From contig JAJTFB010000021.1 in assembly GCA_021300015.1 (NCBI GenBank), positions 1 through 64,000 on the forward strand: 64,000 nucleotides of DNA, read 5' to 3'. The translations under genes and the position numbers were made by a program. The notes below the pieces were generated by a model. The model saw nothing but the letters and a program-made list of their open reading frames with translations, made no database searches and was not told where the DNA came from. The DNA comes from Pirellula sp. (lineage in GTDB: Bacteria > Planctomycetota > Planctomycetia > Pirellulales > Pirellulaceae). This document shows positions 25,643-35,126 of the stretch, in pieces. Position 1 is the first letter of the stretch, and each line of letters starts with the position of its first letter.

Positions 25643-28129
25643 ATGAAATGTTCCTTCGTCCAAGCTTCGACCACCGCGCACTGGGTGCATGAACTGCGAT
25701 TGCTCGTGCTGCTTGTCGTGCTACCGATGGGATTCGTTTTGGATCGATCCTCCAATGCCGCTGAACCCTTGGAGCAGTTCCTTCAAGAGCATTGCATTCG
25801 TTGCCACGGTCCGCAAAAAGAGCTTAGCAGCGTGCGTATCGACCAACTCTCGCGCGATTTCCGCATGGGGCCCGACTCGGATCGCTGGGGTGAAATCCTC
25901 GAAAAGATCAACAGCGGCCAGATGCCTCCGGAGCCAGAGCCTCGACCTAGCCAGCAGCAGATCGCTCAGTTCGTTACCGATCTTGATGCAAGACTCAAAG
26001 AGGGTCGCGCTGCGCGAATGGCAGCAAGACCCACAGTTGCCCATTACCGATTGAGTCGCAAAGAGTATCAAAATACCGTCTACGACTTGCTCGGTGTTCG
26101 CTACGATCCGACCAAGCCCGGGGAATTGAACGAAGACACGCTCTGGCATGGCTTCGAACGGATCGGCTCGGAACTTTCGCTCTCCGCCTCGCATGTCGAT
26201 CGCTATTATCGAGCTGCTGGATTGGTTCTCGACCGCGTAGTGGCCGGTTCCTCGTCCGAGGCTCGCATCGTTCGGAAAACGGCTTCCGAGTTGCGTTACA
26301 ACGGCGGCAAGGAGCAGCAGAAGATTCTCGACCGTTTCGGAATCAAGCGACCGCTCCGTTATTTGCTGTTTCCGGGACGAGTTCAGACGGCCTTATCGCC
26401 CAATTGGTTTGGCAAGACAGGTCCTGAGCATAGCGGTCTATACAAGGTGCGTTTGCAAGCGAGCGGTATTCGTCCCTTAGGGGGCCAACCCGCCCACCTG
26501 AGCATCGGGAAACAGACCGGCGAAGAGACCGTCGAGAGCCTCCTCGATTTCGACCTTAGAGCTTCGGAAGACCATCCTGAGGTCTATGAGTTCGAAGTGT
26601 TTCTAGAAATGCCGACCTCCTTGGACTTCTGCGTGGTATCCACCGATGGAGTGGATCGACGGCAGGGAGCCGCGTTTCGCAACGCGCTGACCAGCCAAAA
26701 TGGATACCTCTTTACGCACAGCAGCGAGACATTTCTGCTCAGTGCAAACGCTCCGCAAATGTTCGACAACCGTGGGAACGGCCTTTTTTCGACGGTCATT
26801 CTCGATTGGATCGAATGGGAAGGGCCCATCGTATCGGATCAGGAGCGGGAACGGCAAAGCGGGCTGATTCCAACGGAAGATGCGACGGCACAGGTCGTTG
26901 CAGAGCACCTACAGCGATTTGCCGAACGCGCCTGGCGCCGGAAGGTATCGTTCGAGGAACTGACCAGTTATTTGAACGCCTTCCAAGCCGAACGCGATGC
27001 GGGCGAGACAATGGCAGAGGCCTACCGCGTAGCTCTGCAAGGAGTACTCACTTCAAGGCACTTTTTCTATATTGTCGAGGGATCTTTGCAGGCGCGCGAA
27101 ACGCTCACCGACTCGGAACTCGCCACCCGGTTGTCTTATTTTCTTTGGAGCTCCATGCCGGACGAAAACCTTTTGACCTTAGCGAATAGCAACTCGCTTA
27201 CCAACGGCAACCTGGCCCAAGAAGTGGATCGGATGATGGCGTCGGGAAAGATGGATCGCTTTATCGAAGACTTTTCGCGTCAGTGGTTGCAATTGCATCG
27301 CTTAGGGATGTTTCCGCCCGACAAAAAACTATACCCAAACTACGATGCTTGGCTGGAAGTCAGCTTGCGGCGCGAACCCATCGAGTACTTCCGCGAATTG
27401 GTTTCAAACAATACGTCGATCGATAGCCTGATCGATTCGGATTGGACGATGGCCAATTCCAGACTGTGCGAGTTCTATGGTCTTAATGAGCCGAGACAGG
27501 ACGGGTTTCAACGCGTGGCTCTCAAACCCGAGGACCATCGAGGTGGACTATTGACCATGGGAGCGATCCTCGGATTGACCTCCGACGGGACTCGACAACG
27601 CCCGGTCCATCGCGGGGTGTGGGTCAGCGAAGCGATTTTCAGTAAAACGCCACCATCACCGCCGGCGAACGTCGAGCCTATTGAGCCCAACGCTCCGGAT
27701 GGTCCCAAGACGACCATCCGCCAAAAAATCGAAGCACATCGCACCAATGCCAATTGCGCTGCCTGCCACGCAACGATCGATCACTTCGGGATCGCATGGG
27801 ACAATTATGATGCGATCGGACAGTGGCGAACTTTCGAGAAAGTCGAAAAGGGGGTCGGTGACGATCCGCAGATCGATGCCTCGGGTAAAATGCCTGATGG
27901 ACGGACATTTGAGGATCCTGTCCAATTCAAGAAACGCCTGCTCGAGGATCGCGAACCGATCGCTCGAGCCCTGATCGAGCATCTTTGCACGTATGCACTC
28001 CGTCGCGTCCTGACCTTGGACGATTCGGAGGATCTCCAAAAGATCGAAGCCGAGGCCAAGAAGCATGAATATCGCATCCGAGATATCGTACGCGCAGTGG
28101 CCTTGTCGGATCTTTTGAGAAAGCGTTGA
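25643..28129 (+). CDS. DUF1592-type planctomycete cytochrome c-like protein (PSD domains)
   Basis: About 828 residues with a signal peptide ending near SSNAAEP. A c-type heme motif CIRCH is at 51-55. After it come the planctomycete domains in their usual order: DUF1587 ([18 protein letters not shown]), DUF1595 ([18 protein letters not shown]), DUF1592 ([20 protein letters not shown]), DUF1588 ([21 protein letters not shown] and a second heme-type motif CAACH), and a C-terminal DUF1585 ([14 protein letters not shown]). Their reaction is unknown; redox or heme-linked polymer degradation is often proposed. It lies 52 bases before a DUF1552 gene, its common partner. An in-frame TTG at 25625 has GGGAGA upstream and would add six residues. 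Confidence 0.88.
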   Translation: MKCSFVQASTTAHWVHELRLLVLLVVLPMGFVLDRSSNAAEPLEQFLQEHCIRCHGPQKELSSVRIDQLSRDFRMGPDSDRWGEILEKINSGQMPPEPEPRPSQQQIAQFVTDLDARLKEGRAARMAARPTVAHYRLSRKEYQNTVYDLLGVRYDPTKPGELNEDTLWHGFERIGSELSLSASHVDRYYRAAGLVLDRVVAGSSSEARIVRKTASELRYNGGKEQQKILDRFGIKRPLRYLLFPGRVQTALSPNWFGKTGPEHSGLYKVRLQASGIRPLGGQPAHLSIGKQTGEETVESLLDFDLRASEDHPEVYEFEVFLEMPTSLDFCVVSTDGVDRRQGAAFRNALTSQNGYLFTHSSETFLLSANAPQMFDNRGNGLFSTVILDWIEWEGPIVSDQERERQSGLIPTEDATAQVVAEHLQRFAERAWRRKVSFEELTSYLNAFQAERDAGETMAEAYRVALQGVLTSRHFFYIVEGSLQARETLTDSELATRLSYFLWSSMPDENLLTLANSNSLTNGNLAQEVDRMMASGKMDRFIEDFSRQWLQLHRLGMFPPDKKLYPNYDAWLEVSLRREPIEYFRELVSNNTSIDSLIDSDWTMANSRLCEFYGLNEPRQDGFQRVALKPEDHRGGLLTMGAILGLTSDGTRQRPVHRGVWVSEAIFSKTPPSPPANVEPIEPNAPDGPKTTIRQKIEAHRTNANCAACHATIDHFGIAWDNYDAIGQWRTFEKVEKGVGDDPQIDASGKMPDGRTFEDPVQFKKRLLEDREPIARALIEHLCTYALRRVLTLDDSEDLQKIEAEAKKHEYRIRDIVRAVALSDLLRKR

Positions 28130-28181
28130 GTCCTATGTGGGATGATCATGTCTGTTGGCGATTGAACCGAGGAACGAATCG

Positions 28182-29534
28182 ATGAATTTTTTGTCTCAGT
28201 CTTGGTTGATCGACCGTCGCCATGCGTTACGAGCATTAGGTAGCTGCATATCCCTCCCTTTTCTCGAGTGCATGGTACCTTTGCGAGCCGCCGAGCAAGC
28301 TCCCTCGCCCCGGCGGAGCGCCTTTGTCTACTTGGCAAACGGTGTGCATTCGCTCAATTACCAAATCACCCAGTCGGGCAAGGATTACCAGTTTTCACGA
28401 TCGCTCAAACCTTTGGAGAAGCACCGCAGTGTGATCACCCCGATCAGCGGATTGCATCACCCCGGTGCCTTAGGTCATCATCACAACTGCATCTCGGTAT
28501 GGTTGACCGGTGGAAAGCTCGGTCCGTCGGATCGAAATACCGTATCGATCGACCAGCAGATGGCTGGAGTAACTGCCAAACACACACGGTATCCTTCGAT
28601 GGAGATCGCACTGACGGGTGAATCGCTCAGTTGGACCCCTGATGGTGTCCGCTTGCCATCCATGCGGCGATGCAGCGAAATCTTCGCATCTCTTTTTGAG
28701 GAGCCCAAGGGGGGCACCACCGCGCAGCGCAAGGCTTTGCGCCGCAAGGGGAGCGTTCTGGATGCAAATCTATCCGAAGTACGTCGGCTCGAGGAAGCGA
28801 TAGGAGCAGCCGACAAAGGACGGCTCGATCAGTACCTTACCTCGGTCCGAGAGGCTGAGATCCGCACCCGTCGAGCCGATGCGTGGCTCGACACCCCACT
28901 TCCGAAGATTGCCGAGAGCGATCGCCAACGGACCAATCGGGACATCGCTGCGACCCTTGCAGGTGAGTATTTCCGAACGGTCTACGACCTGATTGTCCTA
29001 GCGTTTCAAACCGACGTGACGCGCATCGCCACCTTCAGCCTCGGAGGAGAAGGGGACGCATTCTCGATTCCGGAGATCGGAATCACCGAGTCACGCCACC
29101 AACTGAGCCATCATGGAGGGGACCCAGGGTACATGGAGAAGCTGACCAAGTACGACACCTTTGCCATCGAGCAATTCAGCTATTTCCTCTCACGATTGCA
29201 GGAGGCCAAAGATCTCAACGGCCAACCGTTGCTCAACACAACCATGGCTCTCTTTGGCAGCGGCATGTGCTATGGTCACAGTCACGGTAATGCGAATCTC
29301 CCATTGGTTCTCGCTGGAGGATCCGATCTGGGTCTCAGGCACGGCCGTCACCTCGATTTCAATGAGGGTCATTTCCAAGGATACCAACTCGACAAGCCCG
29401 GCGAACACTACGCACTGTGCAGTCGCCCTGCAAATTCCGAAGCTCACATGAGCAATCTGCTATTGATGATGGCGCAGCGTATGGGCGTCGAGACCGACAA
29501 GTTTGGGGACAGCAATTCTGCGATCGATTTATGA
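28182..29534 (+). CDS. DUF1552 protein with twin-arginine-like signal
   Basis: A 450-residue protein from the ATG at 28182; the open frame extends back to 28155 but adds only polar residues. The N-terminus has a Tat-like [10 protein letters not shown] followed by a hydrophobic stretch, so export in folded form is likely. DUF1552 hallmarks follow: [10 protein letters not shown], the [10 protein letters not shown] site, the middle helix [11 protein letters not shown] and the late [18 protein letters not shown]1552 proteins resemble the alkaline-phosphatase/sulfatase-like DUF1501 group in general plan, but no activity has been shown to my knowledge. It follows the DUF1592 gene and overlaps the next gene's ATG by 4 bases, so it is the middle gene of a three-gene operon. 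Confidence 0.88.
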   Translation: MNFLSQSWLIDRRHALRALGSCISLPFLECMVPLRAAEQAPSPRRSAFVYLANGVHSLNYQITQSGKDYQFSRSLKPLEKHRSVITPISGLHHPGALGHHHNCISVWLTGGKLGPSDRNTVSIDQQMAGVTAKHTRYPSMEIALTGESLSWTPDGVRLPSMRRCSEIFASLFEEPKGGTTAQRKALRRKGSVLDANLSEVRRLEEAIGAADKGRLDQYLTSVREAEIRTRRADAWLDTPLPKIAESDRQRTNRDIAATLAGEYFRTVYDLIVLAFQTDVTRIATFSLGGEGDAFSIPEIGITESRHQLSHHGGDPGYMEKLTKYDTFAIEQFSYFLSRLQEAKDLNGQPLLNTTMALFGSGMCYGHSHGNANLPLVLAGGSDLGLRHGRHLDFNEGHFQGYQLDKPGEHYALCSRPANSEAHMSNLLLMMAQRMGVETDKFGDSNSAIDL

Positions 29535-30805
29535 AACCATTTTGCATCTTGAATTCACTGTTGAGCCTTTGCCTTGGTGCGTACTTGGTGTTAGCTCCCA
29601 CGAGTTTTGCCGACGAACCGTTTCGACCTCAGGCCGGCAGCTTCCCACCGTTGGACAAGTCGCACAGCTATAAAGGGGAGTTGGTGTTTGTAGATCACGC
29701 CAATCGTCGAGGTAGTCTGCGGGTCGCCGGATCGGGTATGTTTTTCCGGAACGATCCCCATCCATTTGCGATGCTTCCCTATGGAGTTCTACGCTTCCGA
29801 GGTGGTCCGGCGGACCTAAGAGACATTCCGCTTGGGACCCTCTTGCATGTCCATGCCTTCTTGCCGCCCGACCCAAAGATATCCTCGGTGCCTGTTTTGC
29901 CCGTTGACAACAAGGACAAAGATGCCAATCACAATCGTGGCGCAGGGGTAGCACCGGCCGAGAATCATGTTCTGCTCATGGAGGACGAGCCGAGTCGGTG
30001 CATGCGTCAGGGTCTGATTTGGAGGTTGAGGGGCTTAGAGATTCAGAACAAGGAGGGGAAGATAACCGCCGTCTGCGAATCGAAACAGAGTCCAGATCCG
30101 AACGTATCCGAGCAAACGATGACCTTTGATGCTGCGACTCGCATCTGGCGGGGGCGAGAGGCTTTGTGCATCGATGATTTGATTGCCGAAGGTAGTTGGC
30201 CTTCCAACGGCAAGAAATCGCTCGATGGCCAAGTGGTCTTGCTGGGGATTACATGGAAACCCACGCCCGATGGCGTTTTCACTCGTTTTCATATTTCCGA
30301 TATCTGGTGGGATGAAGCGTCGTTTCAGCGCGCAGCGGATCTTCAATCCGAGGTGCACCGAGCGTTCATCCGCAGTCGCTGGATGCCCGCATGGATCGAT
30401 GAAGTGGAGTATGGCAAGTTTGGCCGAGCGACCGTGACGGCCACTTTGTTCGGAGGAATGGATGACGCCTTGTACAGTGATTTCAAGCAGGGTGTGCCGG
30501 CCATGATGAATGCGGTTGAAAATACTCTCAAGCACATTCATGGTGCGTATAGTCCAGCGCACATGGCATCGCGGGGTACGATCTTGGAAGTCCAAAAGGC
30601 TTCCGATGCCCCCCCGGTCGGTAGCAGTGGCGTTCAGATTCGTTTTGAAACAGACTTGGTGATCGAGGGGATTCGACCCGGGAGGATCGTGCGTGTTCGA
30701 CCCAATTCTTGGCCGCAAGTCGATGTCCCTCGCGAGGAGTATCTCAACGACTCGAACGACATTGAGGAGCGATTTCCCAGTCCTGCGATCTTTCCGAAGT
30801 ACTAG
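29531..30805 (+). CDS. Secreted protein of unknown function, third gene of the DUF1592/DUF1552 operon
   Basis: A 424-residue protein from the ATG at 29531, which overlaps the DUF1552 stop as ATGA. A signal peptide ([20 protein letters not shown]) is followed by a beta-rich domain beginning [20 protein letters not shown], which looks like a small barrel, and later [25 protein letters not shown] and [19 protein letters not shown] do not recognise the family. Translational coupling to DUF1552 argues for a shared task with the cytochrome-like protein. The second DUF1592/DUF1552 pair at 50.4 kb has no equivalent third gene, so this protein may define the substrate or partner of the first pair. Confidence 0.7.
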   Translation: MKPFCILNSLLSLCLGAYLVLAPTSFADEPFRPQAGSFPPLDKSHSYKGELVFVDHANRRGSLRVAGSGMFFRNDPHPFAMLPYGVLRFRGGPADLRDIPLGTLLHVHAFLPPDPKISSVPVLPVDNKDKDANHNRGAGVAPAENHVLLMEDEPSRCMRQGLIWRLRGLEIQNKEGKITAVCESKQSPDPNVSEQTMTFDAATRIWRGREALCIDDLIAEGSWPSNGKKSLDGQVVLLGITWKPTPDGVFTRFHISDIWWDEASFQRAADLQSEVHRAFIRSRWMPAWIDEVEYGKFGRATVTATLFGGMDDALYSDFKQGVPAMMNAVENTLKHIHGAYSPAHMASRGTILEVQKASDAPPVGSSGVQIRFETDLVIEGIRPGRIVRVRPNSWPQVDVPREEYLNDSNDIEERFPSPAIFPKY

Positions 30806-30826
30806 CAGATCGAGTACTGCGATAGC

Positions 30827-30997
30827 CGCCGCCAACGGCTTTGAAGTTGCGCTATTCGCATATTCGGAGTTTCAATCGATGTTTCCCCTGGCTTTTCGTA
30901 CTCGTACTCCGCGTCAGCAGTACTCGTGCTCGTGCTCGAAGATACACCATCGAGTACGATAAAAGTCAAACCAGCGCAACTTCAAAAGCCAGCGGCG
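30827..30997. repeat. Imperfect 24-26 bp inverted repeat enclosing simple-sequence DNA
   Basis: In the 373-base gap between the operon above and the GDPD gene, CGCCGCCAACGGCTTTGAAG... at 30827-30852 is the near complement of the stretch at 30974-30997; they share GGCTTTGAAGTTGCGC, with one extra T on one side. The interior of about 120 bases holds short TACTCG/TGCTCG runs (30895-30945). It could be a terminator-like large hairpin or a decayed non-autonomous element. The remainder of the gap to 31178 shows no gene. Confidence 0.6.
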
Positions 30998-31178
30998 AGG
31001 AAGTCGCTATTGTGCACTGAGCACGAGCACGGCGAAATCCGATGCAAGGCACGAAACCCGTTTACGCTGAACGAATCCAGTCTGACGAAAACTCCACGAG
31101 GACCCGTTTTTGAATCTCATGGCAACGCTAAACTGAACGCCTCGAATCCCTCCTGTCTAAACCATAACCCGTTGCCCC

Positions 31179-32980
31179 ATGTCGACCCGAGTTCTCATCG
31201 ATCGATCGCTTGATAACCTTTCCAAATGCTGGCGATCCTTGGTACGGACGGACCTGATTTACAAGCTGCTGGCTTTTTGCCTTTTGTCTCCGTTTTTTAC
31301 CCTTTTGTTGGGGTATGCGCTAGCTCTGAGCGGCAACCGAGTCTTAACCGATCTCGACATCGTGCATTTCCTAGCAGGCCCATTGGGCCTGTTCATCTCG
31401 GTGCTTCTGGGTGCCTTATGGCTTGGACTATTGGCCATCGAGCAAGCCTCGTTGTTGGGAGTCTTGGCCGCAGAAAGCCAAGGAAAGAAACTCGGACCGA
31501 TCCCGGCTTTGCTGTTTGCTATCGCGCACAGTCCGACAATCCTCCAGCTCACTGGCCGATTGATCATCAAGACGGCCGCGATAGCTACCCCCTTTCTGCT
31601 GATAGCCGGCGCAATCTACTTTTTTGCTCTGGGGGATCACGATATCAATTTTTATCTGCATGCGTGGCCTTTGAAATTTCGGATCGCCATCGCATTCGGA
31701 ATCGCCTTAGCCCTCGGCTTGATCGGTCTGTTCTTGCGATTTCTTTCATCTTGGTTTTTGGCTCTGCCGTTGATTCTCTTTGAACGGATGTCTGCCAAAG
31801 AGGCGCTCCGGGTCAGTTCTCAGAAAACTCTCGGCAATCGATTCAGGGTATTCTGGCGACTTGTGCTTTGGCTGCTCCTGATCTTGACCGCCCATTTTTT
31901 AGCGACCTGGGGCATCGGTCGGACCGCTGCTTGGTTGGTGCCAAGCTCCATTGGATCACTTGCCGTGCTGGCAGGTCGCGTCGGCTCGATGTTGGTCATC
32001 CTGGCGATTACCAGTATCGCTTTGAATGTTTTGGCTTCGATCAGTTTTGCGATCCTGCTGTTTGGATGTTTTCGGGAATTCTGCCCGGAATGGAGTCGAT
32101 CGCTCGGCTCAACGAACTTGGATTCCTATTCCAAGCCTGCAGCCAGATATTTACTAACCAAATCACGTATGATTTCCGGAGGATTCATCGGGCTTCCCGC
32201 CGTGGCATTGATTGGGTTCTGGGCGGTCGAATCCTTGGAACTGACCGACCACACCCAGATCATGGCGCACCGAGGCTCGTCGAAGGCAGCCCCTGAAAAT
32301 TCACTCGCTGCGATCCAACAGGCGATCGCGGATCGGTCCGATTGGGTCGAAATTGATGTTCAAGAGACCCTTGATGGCCAAGTCGTCGTGGTGCATGACA
32401 GCGACTTGATGAAACTAGCCAAAAGCCCTATCCGAAGTTTTCCAACGAGCGAGTCCCCACCCTTGAGGAAGTGCTCAATCTCTGCCGCGATCGCATCGGG
32501 GTTATCATCGAATTGAAGTACTATGGGCACAACCAACGGCTCGAACAGCGGGTCGTCGAATTGGTCGAACAGACTGGCATGACACGACAGGTCATGATCA
32601 TGTCGTTGAAACCCGAGGGGATCAAGAAACTCAGAGCCCTACGTCCGGCGTGGAAGTGTGGTCTTTTGCTATCGGTAGCCGTCGGAGATCTAAAGACCGT
32701 CGATGCCGATTTTTTGGCCGTGAACGCAAAGTTCGCCTCTCGCGCCTTGGTCCAGCAAACCCACTCGGCTGGAAAACAGATCTTTGTTTGGACCGTCGAC
32801 GAACCCGCAGCGATGTCGAGCTTAATGAATCGAGGGGTCGATGGTATTCTGACGAATCGACCCGAGATTGCCCGAAGGGTCATCGAAAGTCGCGCTCAGA
32901 TGAGCCTTACCGAGCGACTGCTGACCGAGCTTGCAGCGATGCTTCGAGCCGACAAAAAGCAAATTCCCGAAGAACCCTAG
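31179..32980 (+). pseudogene. Membrane-anchored glycerophosphodiester phosphodiesterase, frameshifted
   Basis: The first frame (31179-32516) has a polytopic N-terminal domain of the GPDPase_memb type, with about seven hydrophobic segments up to residue 350. It is followed by the start of the GDPD barrel: MAHRGSSKAAPENSLAAI with the catalytic His-Arg, EIDVQETLDGQ and VVVHDSDLMKLA. It then loses frame near 32425. The second frame carries PKFSNERVPTLEEVL, the metal-site IELKYYG and the end of the barrel (VFVWTVDEP, GVDGILTNRP) to 32980. Some 20 residues that normally sit between the HD motif and 'FxxERVPTLEEVL' are missing, so a short deletion broke the frame. GDPDs cut glycerophosphodiesters to glycerol-3-phosphate and an alcohol. 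Unless frameshifting occurs, it is inactive. Confidence 0.78.
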
Positions 32981-33039
32981 TCCCAAGCCAACAAAAACAG
33001 TAGGTCGGCCTTCCTTCGGATCGGACAATCAAGAACCTC

Positions 33040-33756
33040 ATGGCAAAAAAAATCCTATTCCTTCACGGTTGGCGCAGCGTACCGGGCGGGGTCAAATCGA
33101 CCTATCTCAAAGACCACGGGTACGAGGTGATCGCACCGGTCCTCGATGACGAGGACTTTGAGGTCGCTCTAGCGACCGCACAAGCGCAGTTCGATCTCCA
33201 CAAGCCCGAGGTGATTGTCGGTAGCTCTCGCGGGGGGGCGCTGGCGATGAACATCCAGAGTTCCGACGCGAAGTTGGTTTTGCTATGCCCCGCATGGAAA
33301 AAATGGGGTGTTGCCAAGACACTCAGGGCCGATTCGGTGATTCTCCACAGCCGGGCCGATGATGTCGTGGCGTTCTCGGATTCCGAGGAATTGGTCGCCT
33401 GTAGCGGGCTACCTTGCGAATCCCTCATCGAGATCGGAAACGATCACCGCTTGGCCGATGCTGCTTCGTTGTCCGTGATGCTATGGGTCTGCAATTTGTT
33501 CGCATCTGGACAAAAGCTCCCAGGTATTGAAGGGCAACACCCAAGCGATGGGGATGCCAGTTCTCATGAAGAAGCCAGCTATGTCTGCGATGCTTGCGGA
33601 GAGGAGATCGTCATCCCGCTGGACCTGACCGAAGGCTCGAGTCAGACTTATGTTGAGGACTGTCCTGTCTGCTGCCGAGCCAACACAATTCACGTTCAAA
33701 TCGATGACCATGGGAACGCCCAAGTCTGGGCGGAACCTGAGCAAGACTACGACTGA
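33040..33756 (+). CDS. Alpha/beta-hydrolase (RBBP9-like) fused to a CPXCG zinc ribbon
   Basis: A 238-residue cytosolic protein with two parts. Residues 1-155 are a small alpha/beta hydrolase: a strand ILFLHGWRS, the nucleophile elbow GSSRGG (S63), an acidic residue in SRADDVV (about D107) and His136 in NDHRLAD. After a polar linker, residues 180-235 are a CPXCG domain: CDAC (C183, C186), TEGSSQTYVEDCPVCC (C208, C211, C212) and IHVQIDDHGNAQV. CPXCG proteins are usually stand-alone ribbons of about 60 residues. The fusion suggests that the ribbon brings the hydrolase to a partner or substrate. The gene starts 59 bases after the GDPD remnant and converges on the esterase gene. Confidence 0.82.
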   Translation: MAKKILFLHGWRSVPGGVKSTYLKDHGYEVIAPVLDDEDFEVALATAQAQFDLHKPEVIVGSSRGGALAMNIQSSDAKLVLLCPAWKKWGVAKTLRADSVILHSRADDVVAFSDSEELVACSGLPCESLIEIGNDHRLADAASLSVMLWVCNLFASGQKLPGIEGQHPSDGDASSHEEASYVCDACGEEIVIPLDLTEGSSQTYVEDCPVCCRANTIHVQIDDHGNAQVWAEPEQDYD

Positions 33757-33769
33757 TGCGCAAAGTCGG

Positions 33770-33788
33770 CTAGGACTATCGATCCTAG
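33770..33788. terminator. Small hairpin between convergent genes
   Basis: CTAGGA at 33770-33775 pairs with TCCTAG at 33783-33788 around a 7-base loop, within the 34-base gap between two convergent stop codons. The stem is short and has no T-run, so a bidirectional terminator is only a suggestion. Confidence 0.3.
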
Positions 33789-33790
33789 AG

Positions 33791-34918
33791 CTAATTTCGC
33801 GCAGCGCCGCTCAAGAGCCCGACCATGGCTTGCCCCATGGCTTGGCCAACATCCATGTAGACTTCGGCTTTACCTCCGTAATGACCATTGCCGCTACCCC
33901 CTTGTGCCATCGGATGGGTATAGACGGTCGCAACATTCCCCCGGAACTCCGGATGCTTGCCTGCACTTCCATCGACGGCCAAATGGGCATCGAGGACCAA
34001 ACCTCCCGGTCCGGTGCTACCCATGGCCGCTTCGCCTAACGTCCCGCAGACAAATTTTGCATTCGGTGCGTTGAACTCGTTGCGCAGCGCGTTGATGAAT
34101 GCGACCAAGTTCTTTTCGTAATGGGCAGCGTGCCCGGCGTTACCCGCATCGCGCTCTCCTTGCCAAAAGAAGAATCCAGCTACTTCATAGTCTTTGGCAT
34201 CCGGGTAGTGTTTGCCAAGATCCGCGAGCGCTCGTTTGGCATCCCCGATGTCGGTATCCCACTGCTTGCCTGCGTACCAATCGATCGGCTTTCCATTCTT
34301 ATCCAGCCAGGGTGCAGGCTGGGTATTCAAGCCCAATTCAGGGTCCATGGGCCAATTCTCAGGTCTATCCTTGTAGCCGGCATAGACGAGCCGTTGCTCG
34401 TTGCCCGATTTGTCTTTGCTCAGAAACTCCGAGCGCGGACTTCCAGGTGGCAACAGATCCCAACCTAAGGCTCGGTTGCCGATGCAGCACTTGAGGATCA
34501 ATACGGGTGCATCGATCGCATTGCCGAGTCGATGACCGATCCCATATTCCGGTCCGAGGTTCCCGCCTGCGACGCTCATCCATTCATTGCGCAGTGGGCC
34601 TTTTCCGGACATGTACTGAACATATCGGACATCTTTGCGCTCTACCCAAGCTCCTGAGTCATCGACCAGATAGGTGTACTTTTTCTTCTCCCTGACGGCA
34701 TGCTCCAACGAGACCTCCCCTCCTTTGACTTTACCGAGTCCGACCATGTTCGATTGGCCCAACAAGAGAAACACCTGAACCGGCTTGGTCATATCGGCCG
34801 GTTTGCCATCGTGCCTTGGTATCGCCGTAGTCGTTTCTTGGGCATGCGTTTGGGCCACCGAGCCTTGTGCAAACGCCCAGAGACCAAGGACCACCATTCG
34901 AACAAAAAACATCGTCAT
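33791..34918 (-). CDS. Secreted sialate O-acetylesterase-like SGNH hydrolase
   Basis: A 375-residue protein with a signal peptide (VVLGLWAFAQGSVAQTHAQ). The SGNH block I motif GQSNMVG lies at 54-60 with nucleophile S56. GPEYGIGHRLG and FFFWQGERDAG follow, the latter being the block-III-like segment typical of the DUF303/sialate O-acetylesterase group, and THPMAQGGSGNGHYGG comes near the end. Such enzymes remove acetyl groups from sialic acids or, more broadly in planctomycetes, from plant or algal polysaccharides. It is a single-gene unit. A damaged copy of its C-terminal end lies at 22.6 kb, so the family has been duplicated in this genome. Confidence 0.88.
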   Translation of the reverse strand: MTMFFVRMVVLGLWAFAQGSVAQTHAQETTTAIPRHDGKPADMTKPVQVFLLLGQSNMVGLGKVKGGEVSLEHAVREKKKYTYLVDDSGAWVERKDVRYVQYMSGKGPLRNEWMSVAGGNLGPEYGIGHRLGNAIDAPVLILKCCIGNRALGWDLLPPGSPRSEFLSKDKSGNEQRLVYAGYKDRPENWPMDPELGLNTQPAPWLDKNGKPIDWYAGKQWDTDIGDAKRALADLGKHYPDAKDYEVAGFFFWQGERDAGNAGHAAHYEKNLVAFINALRNEFNAPNAKFVCGTLGEAAMGSTGPGGLVLDAHLAVDGSAGKHPEFRGNVATVYTHPMAQGGSGNGHYGGKAEVYMDVGQAMGQAMVGLLSGAARN

Positions 34919-35126
34919 CGAAGCAACTCCCGATAGGCACAGGTCACCGGATCAAAGGTTCCGGTAAGATGCGATTATACTGGATCTCAGCTACATCGAT
35001 ACTGAATCAACATATCACCGAAAAAACACCGAAACAACACCGAAACATCAGATCGACAGCCATGCGATTCCCGAAAGCGAGCGCGATCGAGCGTTCCGAA
35101 AACCTCCCTACCCAAAGATTTCCCAA

